From Arabidopsis thaliana (Eukaryota; Streptophyta; Magnoliopsida; Brassicales; Brassicaceae): DNA of 64,000 bases. Under the pieces are notes generated by a model, which did not search any database, was not told the DNA's origin, and saw only the letters and a program-made list of their open reading frames with translations. Both the position numbers and the translations under genes were made by a program. Of the stretch, positions 38,375 to 49,163 are shown one piece after another; position 1 is the stretch's first letter, and every line of letters begins with the position of its first letter. Location: contig NC_003070.9 of assembly GCF_000001735.4 (NCBI RefSeq), forward strand, positions 310,001 through 374,000, read 5' to 3'.

Positions 38375-41300
38375 ACTAATAATGGATAGAGTTACGGTCA
38401 AAGTAATGTCTCAGTCTTGCAAGATGGCTGATATCACTGATCAAGGCATTTCCTGTATGTCATTTATTTGCCTCCATCCTTTATTCATTCATTCCTTATT
38501 ATTATTCAGTTTCTAATTTATGTTTGTCTCTTGTGTTCATGTCCTGTGGAATCATCATCAGTGGTAGAAGAACTTTTTAAGAGAAGGGAACCAATGCCTG
38601 GCATGGACGCTATCTACTTTATCCAACCTTCCAAAGAGAAGTACCATCATCCTTATCTCTTCTCCTTCCATCCATGGACTATGTATACTACTATCAAGAA
38701 CTCATCATGTGTCTCTCTCCTTTTTATCTTGCAGCATTGTCATGTTTCTATCCGACATGTCTGGCCGGGAACCCTTGTACAGGAAGTAAATACAACATGC
38801 CTCTTTCCTTTTATATTTTTTTCTCTATATCATCAATCATCATCATTATCATCTTTTCTTTCTCTTTTTTTTTCTTCAGGGCATTTATCTTTTTCAGTTC
38901 CACTATCCCCAAAGAATTGGTCAATCACATCAAAAGTGATTCTAGCGTTTTACCACGCATTGGTGCTTTACGCGAGGTTTTTCTCTTCTATGCTATCATC
39001 CCTTCCCTTTTTACCTACTCTTTTATCGCTTTTTGGTTCCTAAATTTTTTACTACTTTCTATTCAGATGAACATGGAGTATTTCCCCATAGATAATCAGG
39101 TATAGGTTCTATTCCCTTTACTTTCTGGAGCGCTACCATCTTGGAGTTGGATTTAATTTGAACCATTATGTTTTTCCTCGAATATTAATAGACAATGCAA
39201 AATAGGCCTTCCCCTGATGATCTTACCTCTTTCCCAGGGATTTCTAACTGATCATGAGCAAGCATTGGAAACGCTCTATGCTGAAGATGCTGAGAATTCA
39301 CGCCACTTTCATATTTGTTTGAATATTATGGCTACTAGAATTGCTACCGTATTTGCTTCCCTCAAGGTAAATACCTTCTGCACAATTCACCAAAGGCTGA
39401 CTCACTACGTCTTCCTTTCATAGTCGTAAGGAATTTCGGATTTGCTGGCAAGCTGTTCTTTATAAGGACTCTCTCAGCCAAATTAATGTTATACGGTTTT
39501 TTAGGAAACTTAAGCTTTTCCCATTTATCTCTCTTTTCTGTGTTTTTAGGAACTACCCTTTGTTCGGTATCGAGCTGCTAAGTCCACTGCTTCGAGGGAC
39601 TTGGTTCCATCAAAGCTTGCTGCTGCAATTTGGGACTGTATCTCAAAATATAAAGCCATTCCCAACTTCCCCCAGACCGAAACATGTGAGCTGCTCATTG
39701 TGGATAGATCAGTGGATCAGGTTTTAAGGCTCATCTACTACATTTACTCCTCAAGTCCATATTGATAGTTTATTTCTCTAAACGATTGAGGTGTAACTGT
39801 AGATCGCTCCTATCATACACGAATGGACCTATGATGCTATGTGCCATGATTTGCTTGACATGGAGGGGAATAAACATGTCATTGAGGTAATTCTATTTTT
39901 CTTTCTTATCCTTCAACTTTTTTCCGTTTCTGAAAGGCCCCGATCCGGACTGCCTAAAGTCCGGTCGAGAGAAGTCCTAGCCAACGATCCTATTGAGGAT
40001 CGCGGGCGTTACAGTTTCTCTCTTCCTAATCTCTCTACCATATGCTAGGTTCCCAGTAAAACTGGTGGGCCTCCGGAGAAAAAGGAGATAGTGCTTGAAG
40101 ATCATGATCCAGTGTGGCTTGAGCTTCGACACACACATATAGCAGATGTATAACACAATTATATACATCATCTTTTCACTGAATAGCTCACCATGTTGAC
40201 ACCATCATTTTTGGTTTATAAATAGGCTAGCGAGCGTTTGCATGAGAAAATGACCAACTTTGCTTCAAAAAACAAAGCCGCACAAATGAGATCAAGGTCA
40301 GCGCTAAGAACTTATCTTTCTGTCTTCATAACCGAGTGCTTAGACAATGGAACAGTTGCCTAAGTTTGATATCTGGAAGACTTTAAGTTTCTTGTTATCC
40401 TCGATATGGATTCGTGATCCCTCACAGACTTTTTTGATATGTATTGCTAACATCTTTGGCTAATGTGACGCAGGGACGGTAGCGAGTTGTCTACACGAGA
40501 TCTACAGAAAATAGTTCAGGCTTTGCCGCAATATGGAGAACAAGTTGACAAACTCTCCACTCATGTAGAGGTTTGTCTCACCATTAAATTATCTCAAAAT
40601 TCAATGTTAGATGTGGTTGCTGACAGTTTTTTTTTTTTACTTTATAATCAAATTCAGCTAGCTGGAAAAATTAATAGAATAATCAGAGACACAGGACTTC
40701 GGGATCTTGGGCAGCTGGAACAAGATCTTGTTTTTGGAGATGCAGGTGCCAAGGACGTTATCAACTTTCTGAGGACGAATCAGGTGAATAAGTTTGAAAC
40801 ATGACAAAAAAAACTTGATAGCCGCATTGATTTAGTGTTTGAAATGACACATCATGTATTTAAAATGCAGGACACAAACCCGGAAAACAAATTACGGCTT
40901 TTGATGATTTATGCAACAGTGTACCCCGAGAAGTTTGAAGGTGACAAGGGTGTGAAGCTAATGCAGGTAGCTTTTCGTGTGATAGAGACCCCTTGTAATG
41001 CATGGAACAACTTGCTAAACAAATACTGCATTTATGTTATCAGCTTGCTAGATTATCACCTGTGGATATGAAGGTTATAAGCAACATGCAATTGATAGCT
41101 GGATCCCCAGAAAACAAAGCTAAGTCCGGTAGTTTCTCCCTCAAATTTGACGCTGGAAAGGTAACAGATTCAGTTTAATTATGAAAAATCAACACTAGTT
41201 ACCGAGAATAAGAAGAAGAATCTGACGGATATGTATACTCTTTTGCTATAGACAAAACAAGCAAACAGGAAAGATCGATCTGGTGAAGAAGAAACATGGC

Positions 41301-42197
41301 AACTGTTCCGGTTTTATCCCATGATCGAGGTAGATGAACACCCCGGCTTATAAGCTACATATCCACTATGTAAACATGAAGTGGCTGAGATACATCTTTG
41401 TTATGTTGCAGGAGCTGCTTGAGAAACTCGTGAAAGGCGATCTATCTAAAAGCGACTATCTATGTATGAACCAATCAAGTCATAAGGAGGAGAGTGAAGC
41501 AAGAACAGGATCTGTCAGGAAGAGTTCTGCTCCTACAGCGGTTCCAGAGAGAAAAGCCACCCCTCATTCTATGAGATCAAGACGAACTGCAACTTGGGCG
41601 CGTCCTCATTCTTCTGACGATGGATATTCCAGGCATTCTATTTTACATAATGATTTCTTATTTTTTGGTCCATTTGAGAGGAGCTTGGATTTTTTCTAAG
41701 AGTAGTTCATATCTTTCTTCACACCCAGTGACTCAGTGTTGAAAAGTGCTTCTACGGAGTTCAAGAAGCTGGGGCAACGCATCTTTGTATTCATAATTGG
41801 TGGGGCAACTCGATCCGAGGTATACATTCAAACAAATCCGACCTTAAATGAATGCTATATATGTTTCTTTTTGTCAAAGCTTGTGTCAACATTGGCATAA
41901 CTTTTTGACAGCTCCGAGTTTGCCACAAGTTGACAAGCAGTTTGAGGAGAGAAGTGGTACTAGGCTCCACTAGTTTCGATGATCCCCCACAGTACATCAC
42001 GGTAACACAACATATCCCTTTTAAGAGTTGCTGATTGCTAAATACAAAAAAAAATACCATGGAACCTCAAAGACTGGTGACTGATTTAAATTCTTAATCC
42101 AACTGTGTTTTAAATGTTGTCGCAGAAGCTGAAATTGCTGTCGGAAAAAGACATACAAGGGGCTCCTGCTCAGCCCTTCAAACCACAATACTGGTGA
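38046..42197 (+). CDS. SEC1A: Sec1/Munc18 family protein SEC1A
   Basis: SM protein (AT1G02010) that binds syntaxin SNAREs in exocytosis and cytokinesis; 673 aa in 21 exons: 38046-38127, 38212-38267, 38373-38454, 38562-38640, 38735-38785, 38880-38976, 39067-39099, 39238-39366, 39550-39720, 39803-39886, 40049-40147, 40226-40296, 40474-40570, 40658-40783, 40871-40966, 41044-41160, 41252-41329, 41412-41632, 41729-41819, 41912-42001, 42126-42197. Seen: [15 protein letters not shown], the SM signature [23 protein letters not shown], and the conserved end [13 protein letters not shown]. Intron 18 has a GC donor (CCAG|GCATTC), required to join DDGYS to SDSVLKSAS. Intron 10 contains a GC-rich double hairpin. 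SEC1A is a close paralogue of KEULE and SEC1B. Confidence 0.95.
39941..40007 (+). other. GC-rich double hairpin in SEC1A intron 10
   Basis: Inside the 162-bp intron 39887-40048 lies about 76 bp at roughly 59% GC, unlike the T-rich rest. Hairpin 1: CGA-(bulged T)-CCGGACT pairs with AGTCCGG-TCG around loop GCCTAA. Hairpin 2: CGATCCT pairs with AGGATCG around loop ATTG, extended by GCC/GGC across a 2x2 internal loop. I do not recognise the sequence. It could be an intron-borne RNA, a splicing element or an inserted fragment. Confidence 0.6.
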
Positions 42198-42841
42198 ATT
42201 TGACACAGCTTGAGTCTCAAAAATGTATTTAGGAGAAGTAAAAAAAAAGGCTAATAATTTTGCAATTGAAAGAAGAGTGGATAAGTAAACCTTGTCCAGA
42301 GACAAGACTTGGGATCAGGTTAGTAGAAACGTTATGGTGAAGACTTATTTTTTGTTCTTGCTTCTCCTTGACCCCAAACCGTCGCCTTTCCCTTATTTTT
42401 TTTCTTCATATGGGTCATTTGGTTCATACTCTATATACTTTTGTGTCACAATTTAACTCTATATATTAGTCTCTACGTCGACTTAATGGAAAAAGTGAAG
42501 ATGATAGCTTCTAATTTGCTTTATTTATTTATAAACTTTTGGCTATTATTGATTCTTCTGATGTAAGTTAATTTTAAGTTTCGAGTTATATAGCAATCGT
42601 TAAGTTGGCAAAAGATTTTAACCCTCGAGACTTTTTGGACAACAAAACGCAAATATGATAGAGCGGAAGCTCATTAAAAAATCGTTTTAGAGCAATGTCA
42701 CCAAACAAAGAAAATCCATTTCCCAATAAAAAAACAACGAATATAAAATTCGATTATATATTTACCATCAACCACTTAACAGACCACAAAATGAAGGCTG
42801 TTTACGGATTCAACACAGATTAACGGGTATGTATGTATGAT
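42198..42841. other. convergent intergenic region SEC1A / nitroreductase-like
   Basis: 644 AT-rich bases with two 3' UTRs; nothing else recognised. Confidence 0.6.
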
Positions 42842-44845
42842 CTAGGCAACGGTGGTGGTGGGACCAGGATAAGCAGGAAGAGTCATGATCCGCTTGTCTA
42901 CAACTGGACCTCCCACAGTGAAATGGTACAGACTCTGAAAGCTAGAGTCATTAATCCCCAGAACCTCGTGCACTGGATCATCGAAATAGCACCCAATCCC
43001 GGTTGCTGAGATCCCCATTGCGTGTGCTTCCAGGTACAAAACTTGTCCAACAACACCCGTCTCCCAGAACAGTCGAGGGTACATCCATGAGCCCTTCTCC
43101 CGCAGTGCTGGTTCAAACCGAGCTATCATGCCTAAGCTGAAGCATCCATCCCCTGCAATGTCCTGCATCCATCAACCACAATGATTCAGTAACCAAGTGA
43201 AATATATTGTTAATTACAACTCTATCCGACTCTGTACCTGATGACATGATAGCCCTTTTGCCAGCCTCTGGCAATCACCCTCGGCGAGCTTGTACAGAGG
43301 AAGATTGTCCGGACATCCATCTGGTTTAGTCCACTCAAATTCAGGCCTCGTAGCTGTCTTGAGATCACTGAGATGATCCTCGTTTCTGACTAGGAGATAC
43401 AGTCCCTTAGGCAAACCCGAAACTCTGTGAACAAACAAGGCAAGATGAACCTCAGCAGTATCCCAAGGAAGAGCTCGAAACGGCAGCGCAAGTTGCTCTT
43501 TTTGGGACTCGCCTGTGGAAGGAAGACAGTGCATCAGCATCTGGTAAAACGAAGACATGTCTATACAAGTAACAGCGTCCATATCAACAGCACTTCTTCT
43601 CGTCCTTACAACTTGCCTCACCGTTAACTTATTATATGAACTGTGGCTAAACAGAGCACGACTGCTTGTGAAGGAAGCAACATCAATTGAAGAAGAAGAG
43701 GTGGAGTAGATCAATGGAGGCTTTTCTACAGCCTTGGCTGTCCTGTAGATGATATCCCAACACAAATGCTCTTTGCTCAGAGTATTGGGGTTTCCAGTCC
43801 ATTCTAGGCTTGGGAAGTCTCTAAGGGCAGAGCTAATTGCGAGGTAGTCTAAGTTGAGATGTTCTCTACTAGTTCCGTTGGGGAAAACAAGGAGTAAGCA
43901 GTCAGGATGCTCGAATTCAATCTCAGGGAGCTCAGCTTTACCTTTACCTTCAGGTAACTGAAATTCGGGGAGACCCATAAGCCTCTTGAGATCATCAGCT
44001 CCGAAAGCGTCGAGAAGCTTCAAGTCCCAGCCTAGGTCTGCGGCTGCAATGGAGAGAGCGGCAATGGCGTGGCCGACGTCGTGGTTACAGTAACGAAACG
44101 CTCGTTCTCCGTACTTCCAAGCTTCACGCCAGAAAATTGAAGAAATTCCGATGAGAAAAGAATTCTCCGGGAAGAAGTTGGGGAAAAAGGAAGAGGGGAT
44201 GTGAGCTCTAACCTCCAAAGAATGCTCTTTGGGAGCATAGTGGGAGACGAAAGCGGATTGGGAGAGGGAAGGGATGGGAGGAGCAATGAGATAGGCCTCG
44301 GTGGGATGCAAGTTACCGCTGCTGGGGTTGACGCGGAGGGGCCACGTGGAGGATCCGGTGGTCTTCCAGGCGGAGAGAGCGAGAGAATGGTAGAAAAGGT
44401 GAGAGATTGTAGGAAGAGAGATGGGTTTGGGCGGAGGAAGCGAGTCGAATAGAGTAGAGTAGAGAGGAGAGTCGGAGTCGTCGTCGATGTCGTGATTGGG
44501 GTGTTGGAGAGGAAGAAGAGGAGCAGAGAGGTACCGGCGGAAGGGATTAGGCTGATTGGCCCAGTCGAGACCACGAGGACCTCTCGCGTAACCGTTCAAG
44601 GAGTGCTTCGTCTGGTTGTGGTACTTGAGGACCAATTCAAGCGAAGAGGAGGAATCGTCCTTGTTAGGGTTTTCCACAGAAGAAGAAGAAGAAGAAGAAG
44701 AAGAAGAAGAAGAGAAGGTCATGGCGAAGATAAAGGCACTTTTTGGTGTTCGAGGAATGGAGAGAAGAGAGGTCGAAGACGCGAACCTCCACGAAATCGT
44801 CGGATTCATCATTGCTTCTCCTTTCCTCTGTCTGGGATTCGACAT
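42842..44845 (-). CDS. two-part nitroreductase-like FMN protein (AT1G02020-like)
   Basis: Two exons, 43238-44845 and 42842-43162; 642 aa, from the ATG at 44845. The frame is open upstream without another ATG. Two nitroreductase-fold halves are visible: the first with PSSGNLHPTEAYLI, typical of SagB/McbC-like oxidoreductases that bind FMN, and YCNHDVGHAIAALSIAAADLGW; the second with VRTRRSAVDMD, AEVHLALFVHRV and QVLYLEAHAMGISATGIGCYFDD. The N terminus is basic and Ser-rich and may be a plastid transit peptide; it contains a 12-Ser tract from a GAA/TTC repeat, with a downstream Met just before it. Substrate unknown. Relatives in bacteria oxidise azoline rings in peptide toxins or act in metabolism; no such partner gene lies nearby. 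Confidence 0.9.
44679..44711. repeat. (GAA)11 coding microsatellite
   Basis: Eleven perfect GAA units on the plus strand, encoding poly-Ser in the N terminus of the nitroreductase-like protein on the minus strand. Likely to vary in length between accessions. Confidence 0.9.
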
Positions 44846-45384
44846 CTCAAAACCAGAAACCAACGGATCTTTGTACCGGGACGGTTCAGATATGGATGGA
44901 CCGGTTAAGGGATAACCAAAATTGCCTGTGATTTCTCTCTGTGACTTGGGGAACAACTCCACTGCAATTACACCTTTGTTTTCTTTCCTTTTTTTAAAGA
45001 AGAAGAAGAAAGTGCAATCTAAAGGCGTGACTCGTTAGAGCTTTTTTGTTGTCCAAAAGTTACGGTGGTCTCTCTGTCTCTTAGTCGGCAAAATTCCCTC
45101 TTTAAGAGTATATAAGTAATTTTGGGTATTCTTTTTTTATTTCATTGGCATAACGAAACACACGACTTGAGCAACAACAAACCACGTCACTCGATCACGC
45201 TTTCATGCTTTACCATTTTCCCACACAAATCGACTACTATCACATGATTTCCCTCATTACCTAACTCACTTGTGTTCTTTGACCACATCAAAATTTGTCC
45301 TCAATACGTACACTTGGAGAATTTTACTACATTACTTGGAATCAAAGGTGGTAATTACTATAGTTTGACCAATCTGATCAAGCA
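44846..45384. promoter_or_regulatory. nitroreductase-like promoter / ZAT1 3' end
   Basis: 539 bp between two minus-strand genes. AT-rich toward ZAT1, with no further gene. Contains a short AAGAAG run near 45000. Confidence 0.5.
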
Positions 45385-46188
45385 TTAAAAAACCGACGAG
45401 GCCATCTCTTCCTCCTCCGATGGCGCTGGGAGATTTAGATCTATCAAGCTAATTATTATTCCTGATCTTCTCGTGAATTCATTATTAGCGGAAGCGTGAG
45501 ATCTTTTGTGACCTCCGAGAGCTTGACCAGATGTGAAGACTTTGGCACAGATTGGACATTCATGGTGACTACTAGTACTCTTCTTCTTCTTCTTCTTCAA
45601 CTCATCTGAGCCTAATTGATCTGTTTCTGCTATCTTCTTCTTGTGGCTTGCTCTGTGTCCCCCTAACGCCTGATACGACTTAAACACTTTCTCGCAAGTC
45701 TCGCACTCGAACCACTTATTCCTCTTCTTCTTCCATCTCTCTTCATCACTTTCCTCTTCCTCCTTCTCCCACTTGTCTCTCGACAGCAACATGAGACTCA
45801 AGGCCACGTCTTCTTCCGTTGTTGCAGCGTCCGACACCGAACTCATCGGTTCCTGCTCCGTACACGACTCACTGAGTTCTTGAACCCCGATCTTGATATC
45901 TGCTGCTCTTGCGGTTTCACTTTTCCCTTCTTCGTTGGATTGTTGATGACGTAATGATGAGATGGATCTCCGGTTAAGTCTGGATCGTTTGCGGGAGGGC
46001 TTCTTGGACGACTCGGTTTCACTCTCTCTGTCCTGAAGAACAAACCCTGGATCAGCCATGGAAGACGAATATGACTCGGGCTGACTGGGGAGAGGGTGAA
46101 TGAGCATGTGAGACCTCATGTGACCTCCCAAAGCCCTTCCATTAGCGAAGCTCTTCCAACATAACTTGCACTTATGCCTCTCTTCCAT
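45385..46188 (-). CDS. ZAT1: C2H2 zinc-finger repressor ZAT1
   Basis: Intronless gene for 267 aa (AT1G02030). Three plant-type C2H2 fingers: residues about 6-29 (HKCKLCWKSFANGRALGGHMRSH) and two more with QALGGH (FECETCEKVFKSYQALGGH, HECPICAKVFTSGQALGGH). An EAR repression motif, LIDLNLPAP, is near the C terminus, and a basic stretch KKPSRKRSRLNRRS is a likely nuclear signal. The first finger has GRALGGH in place of QALGGH. Predicted nuclear transcriptional repressor; targets unknown. Confidence 0.94.
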   Translation of the reverse strand: MEERHKCKLCWKSFANGRALGGHMRSHMLIHPLPSQPESYSSSMADPGFVLQDRESETESSKKPSRKRSRLNRRSISSLRHQQSNEEGKSETARAADIKIGVQELSESCTEQEPMSSVSDAATTEEDVALSLMLLSRDKWEKEEEESDEERWKKKRNKWFECETCEKVFKSYQALGGHRASHKKKIAETDQLGSDELKKKKKKSTSSHHECPICAKVFTSGQALGGHKRSHASANNEFTRRSGIIISLIDLNLPAPSEEEEMASSVF

Positions 46189-48103
46189 TTCCTCAATTTA
46201 CCAAAACAGAGCAGAAATAGAAGAAAAAGGAGAGAGAGAGAGAGGGAGAATATAAGAAGAAGAAGAAGAAGAAGTCGGAGTAGGTTACAAGCACTCTTCC
46301 ACCAACACTTAAGCTAATATACGAAGTCCCAACAACAAGTTAATGTTTTCTTTTTAAGGAAAAGAATTAATGGGATACTTAAGAATATCAACGAAAGCAG
46401 TTTACTTTCTTTTTTAATATCAGAAACGGCTAAATAAAAGACCTGTCTGTTGTGTAAACATAAATACAAATAAGCCTCTAAATATATATAATTATCAGTT
46501 ATGTTTTTCTTATTTTATTGACAGATTGAGCCAAAAAAAAAGAAAAAAAAAAGAGTATTGAATGATGAAGTGAAGAGCCGTTGATCAAACATGTAACATG
46601 CGATCTCACACCTTTATTCCTCCACGCTGACTTTTTTTCTCCTCTAATTTTTCAAATACACTCTTCTACTAGCCCAAAAATACTAGTATGTAAATAGTAA
46701 ATACTAGTATGTAACTGAAAATTTCAATACTTTGTTGATTAGAAAAGAGTTTGTGGATGAGGGTATTCATTTTGGTAAAGTTGCAAACAAAAACCGTTGA
46801 GGTTTTGTTGTAACGACTAAACAACACTAGCACTGGCCCCTCTATTTCTAACTTTACCAAATTTTAATGATTCTGTGACAAATACACCAACTCTCCTTAA
46901 ATCATAGGTTGACACGTGTGACTAAACTGCTGACTTCCCGCATCGTATAGTTAGTGCTATCTTTGACTCTCATACTCACACGCCCTTTTGGTGTTGACTC
47001 ACCTCTTGTCATTTATTTGGATGAAATTTCAATATAAGAATCTAAATTTCATTACTCTACAAATTTCTACTAACAAAAATATTTTCCCAAGCATGTCTAA
47101 ATAATTTTAACCTTATCTCGTTGAGACGTTATTACCTCATACTAGACCAAAATTTCCTTGTATCAATAGCGTGCAACTCTTGTACGTGTCTATATGTGTC
47201 AATTGTTGTTAAAGTACATGTCCTCAAGTTAATTGATTAAAGATCTTTTGAGTGGCCCAAAGAGTCATATACTTTGCTTGAGCTTTTCTCAAAGAGAAAT
47301 TGGAGGATATCAGTTGACATTAATCAAATTCCCCCCGCTAATCCTAGTTTTCAGCTGATGGTTGGTGGGCTTCCTAAAGTCAAAAGTTCATAACTTGTAA
47401 TGGCAACCACTCATTAATAACATATATGCGAGATAAAAATGACTCTTTTCTTGTAATCGTATTGAGAGAAATGACCCTTTCCTTGCAATCGGTGCTTAAT
47501 TAAGAACCACCAAAATTATCAATTCCGTTGAGGCGTTGACTCATGTTCATGTGTTTTCAGTGTAGTAAGAGCCTTTTGATTATTAACATGATTAAAATAT
47601 ATATGGGCATATCACGAGAGTTATTTGATACGTGATATTCGTTTATTTATTTGATATTTTTCTTCTTTGTGATTTCTTAATTTCGAATTTACAATTTCTT
47701 TTCTGGAAAACTTCAAAATTATATCTCCTTCTTGATGGCTTAACAAGTAAATTATATCACTCTGTAAGATTACAAACATGAAATTAAAACATTTGCGCTT
47801 ATATGAGCAAGGAGCCCTTGGTTATCTTACTTTATTCTCAACGTATATAATAATAAAAAATGATACAATTATCTATCTTGTATATTAACTAGTTGTGAAA
47901 CTTAATTTCTTACTTATATCTTTGTATATATTGGACTAGAACTCCTTATGGCTCTCTAAATCTGCAGAAGACGCCAAGTGTAATTCATATAAATCCATAA
48001 ACTCTATATATAAACTCATGCACTTAATTGTATATATGTAAAGAATATAAACGAATGAAAGTTAAAAGAATATAATTAGCAACTTAATTAAATTAGTCAG
48101 TCG
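46189..48103. promoter_or_regulatory. 1.9-kb gene-free region upstream of ZAT1
   Basis: AT-rich with no coding signal. A GA-rich leader with an (AAG)n run sits at 46220-46275; elsewhere many TTGAC cores (W-box-like) occur, expected by chance to some degree. No transposon ends found. Confidence 0.5.
46254..46274. repeat. (AAG)7 microsatellite in the ZAT1 leader
   Basis: Seven AAG units 66 bp before the ZAT1 ATG. It reads CTT in the ZAT1 transcript; CTT-rich leaders are common in Arabidopsis. Confidence 0.75.
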
Positions 48104-49078
48104 TCAAGACCAATCACCACTTGCGAGTTTTAACCACGAAGATGAAGTAGCGTTGTGATTATTGCCACCACCATCTCTCTCGATCATCCCTACGCTCATG
48201 GCCGTTGGATCGACGGAATATTCTTGGCAAGCTAAGTTGAGATCGAGAGATGGTTGATCTAACGGCTGCGGTCTGCCGACGGAATGATGATGATCGTGGA
48301 GCGACGTCATACGAAGATAATTGGAAGGTGTTAGCCAATGGCATCGCTTGTGGCCTCCTAAGGCCTGTCCCGAAGAGAAGACGCGATGGCAGATGGTGCA
48401 TTCGTGAGCGTTGGATCTCTTTCTTGCGATATGAGCCGTTGATTTGTCTTCCTCATCCTCCTCCTCATCTTCGTCCTCGTCGTTGTCGTCGTCGTCTTCT
48501 TTGTATTCCTCTTCCTCTTCCTCTTCTTTATCTTGAGAGGCAAAACAACCCTTCACTTTCTTGTGGCTTGCCCTGTGTCCACCCAATGCCTGATGCGACG
48601 TGAACACCTTCTTGCAAGCTTTGCATTGGAAAACCTGGGCGGTTTTTTGCTTTTTGACGGTTTTGCCCTTACCATGTCCATGTTGTTTATGCTGATCACC
48701 ACCATGCGCATCCCCTGAATTGGACAACAAGACAAGACAGTTGGCAAGCTCTTCGTCTTCGTTTGGAGACAAGTTAAGATGATGATGCTGAGTGGACATC
48801 GATCTCTCCCTCTTCCACGGAGGACGACGTGACATGTTGTCCTCATCGTGTTGTCCACGACTGAACATTACGAAATCAATGCATGGTGAGTTCATGGCTC
48901 CATGCATGTGTGTGTTCAAAGTGTTTTGGTGTGAATTAAAAAGAAGAAAGCCCTTGTTTTTAGTGGAAGTAACGGGTTTGGTGTCTTCTTGTTCATGTGG
49001 TTCCAAGTAGCTAAGCACTTGCTTTAACGACACGTGGTGCAACTTTTGACTTTTTCCAACATTCCTAGTCACATGCAT
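48104..49078 (-). CDS. C2H2 zinc-finger protein with EAR motif (AT1G02040-like)
   Basis: Intronless, 324 aa. Two QALGGH C2H2 fingers (FQCKACKKVFTSHQALGGH and HECTICHRVFSSGQALGGH), separated by a long acidic tract of Glu/Asp (about 25 residues). The C terminus has the EAR motif LDLNLA, so a repressor role is likely. A His/Lys-rich linker with KGKTVKKQK precedes finger 1. It is related to ZAT1 next door, but the flanks do not resemble each other, so a recent tandem duplication is not supported. Only 85 bp separate its ATG from the LAP6 stop on the same strand, so its promoter must overlap LAP6. Confidence 0.93.
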   Translation of the reverse strand: MHVTRNVGKSQKLHHVSLKQVLSYLEPHEQEDTKPVTSTKNKGFLLFNSHQNTLNTHMHGAMNSPCIDFVMFSRGQHDEDNMSRRPPWKRERSMSTQHHHLNLSPNEDEELANCLVLLSNSGDAHGGDQHKQHGHGKGKTVKKQKTAQVFQCKACKKVFTSHQALGGHRASHKKVKGCFASQDKEEEEEEEYKEDDDDNDEDEDEEEDEEDKSTAHIARKRSNAHECTICHRVFSSGQALGGHKRCHWLTPSNYLRMTSLHDHHHSVGRPQPLDQPSLDLNLACQEYSVDPTAMSVGMIERDGGGNNHNATSSSWLKLASGDWS

Positions 49079-49163
49079 CTATTCTATATAGATGTTGTTT
49101 AACAAATAATACTCTCATTTCATGCTTACAATATGTTTATAACCCAAATGTAAATTATAACAA

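Noticed and set aside
39925..40015. H/ACA snoRNA assignment for the SEC1A intron hairpins
   Set aside because: Hairpins are too short and lack pseudouridylation pockets, so the class is left open.
41334..41699. Separate small gene within SEC1A
   Set aside because: It is exon 18 read into the GC-AG intron.
44616..44908. Plus-strand Glu- or Arg-rich open frames
   Set aside because: They are antisense readings of the GAA repeat and the N terminus of the nitroreductase-like gene.
46189..48103. ZAT1 and AT1G02040-like as a recent tandem duplication
   Set aside because: They differ in finger number, linker and flanks; similarity is limited to finger and EAR motifs shared by the whole family.
48250..48603. 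Plus-strand open frames across the AT1G02040-like gene
   Set aside because: Shadow frames of the zinc-finger CDS and its acidic tract.
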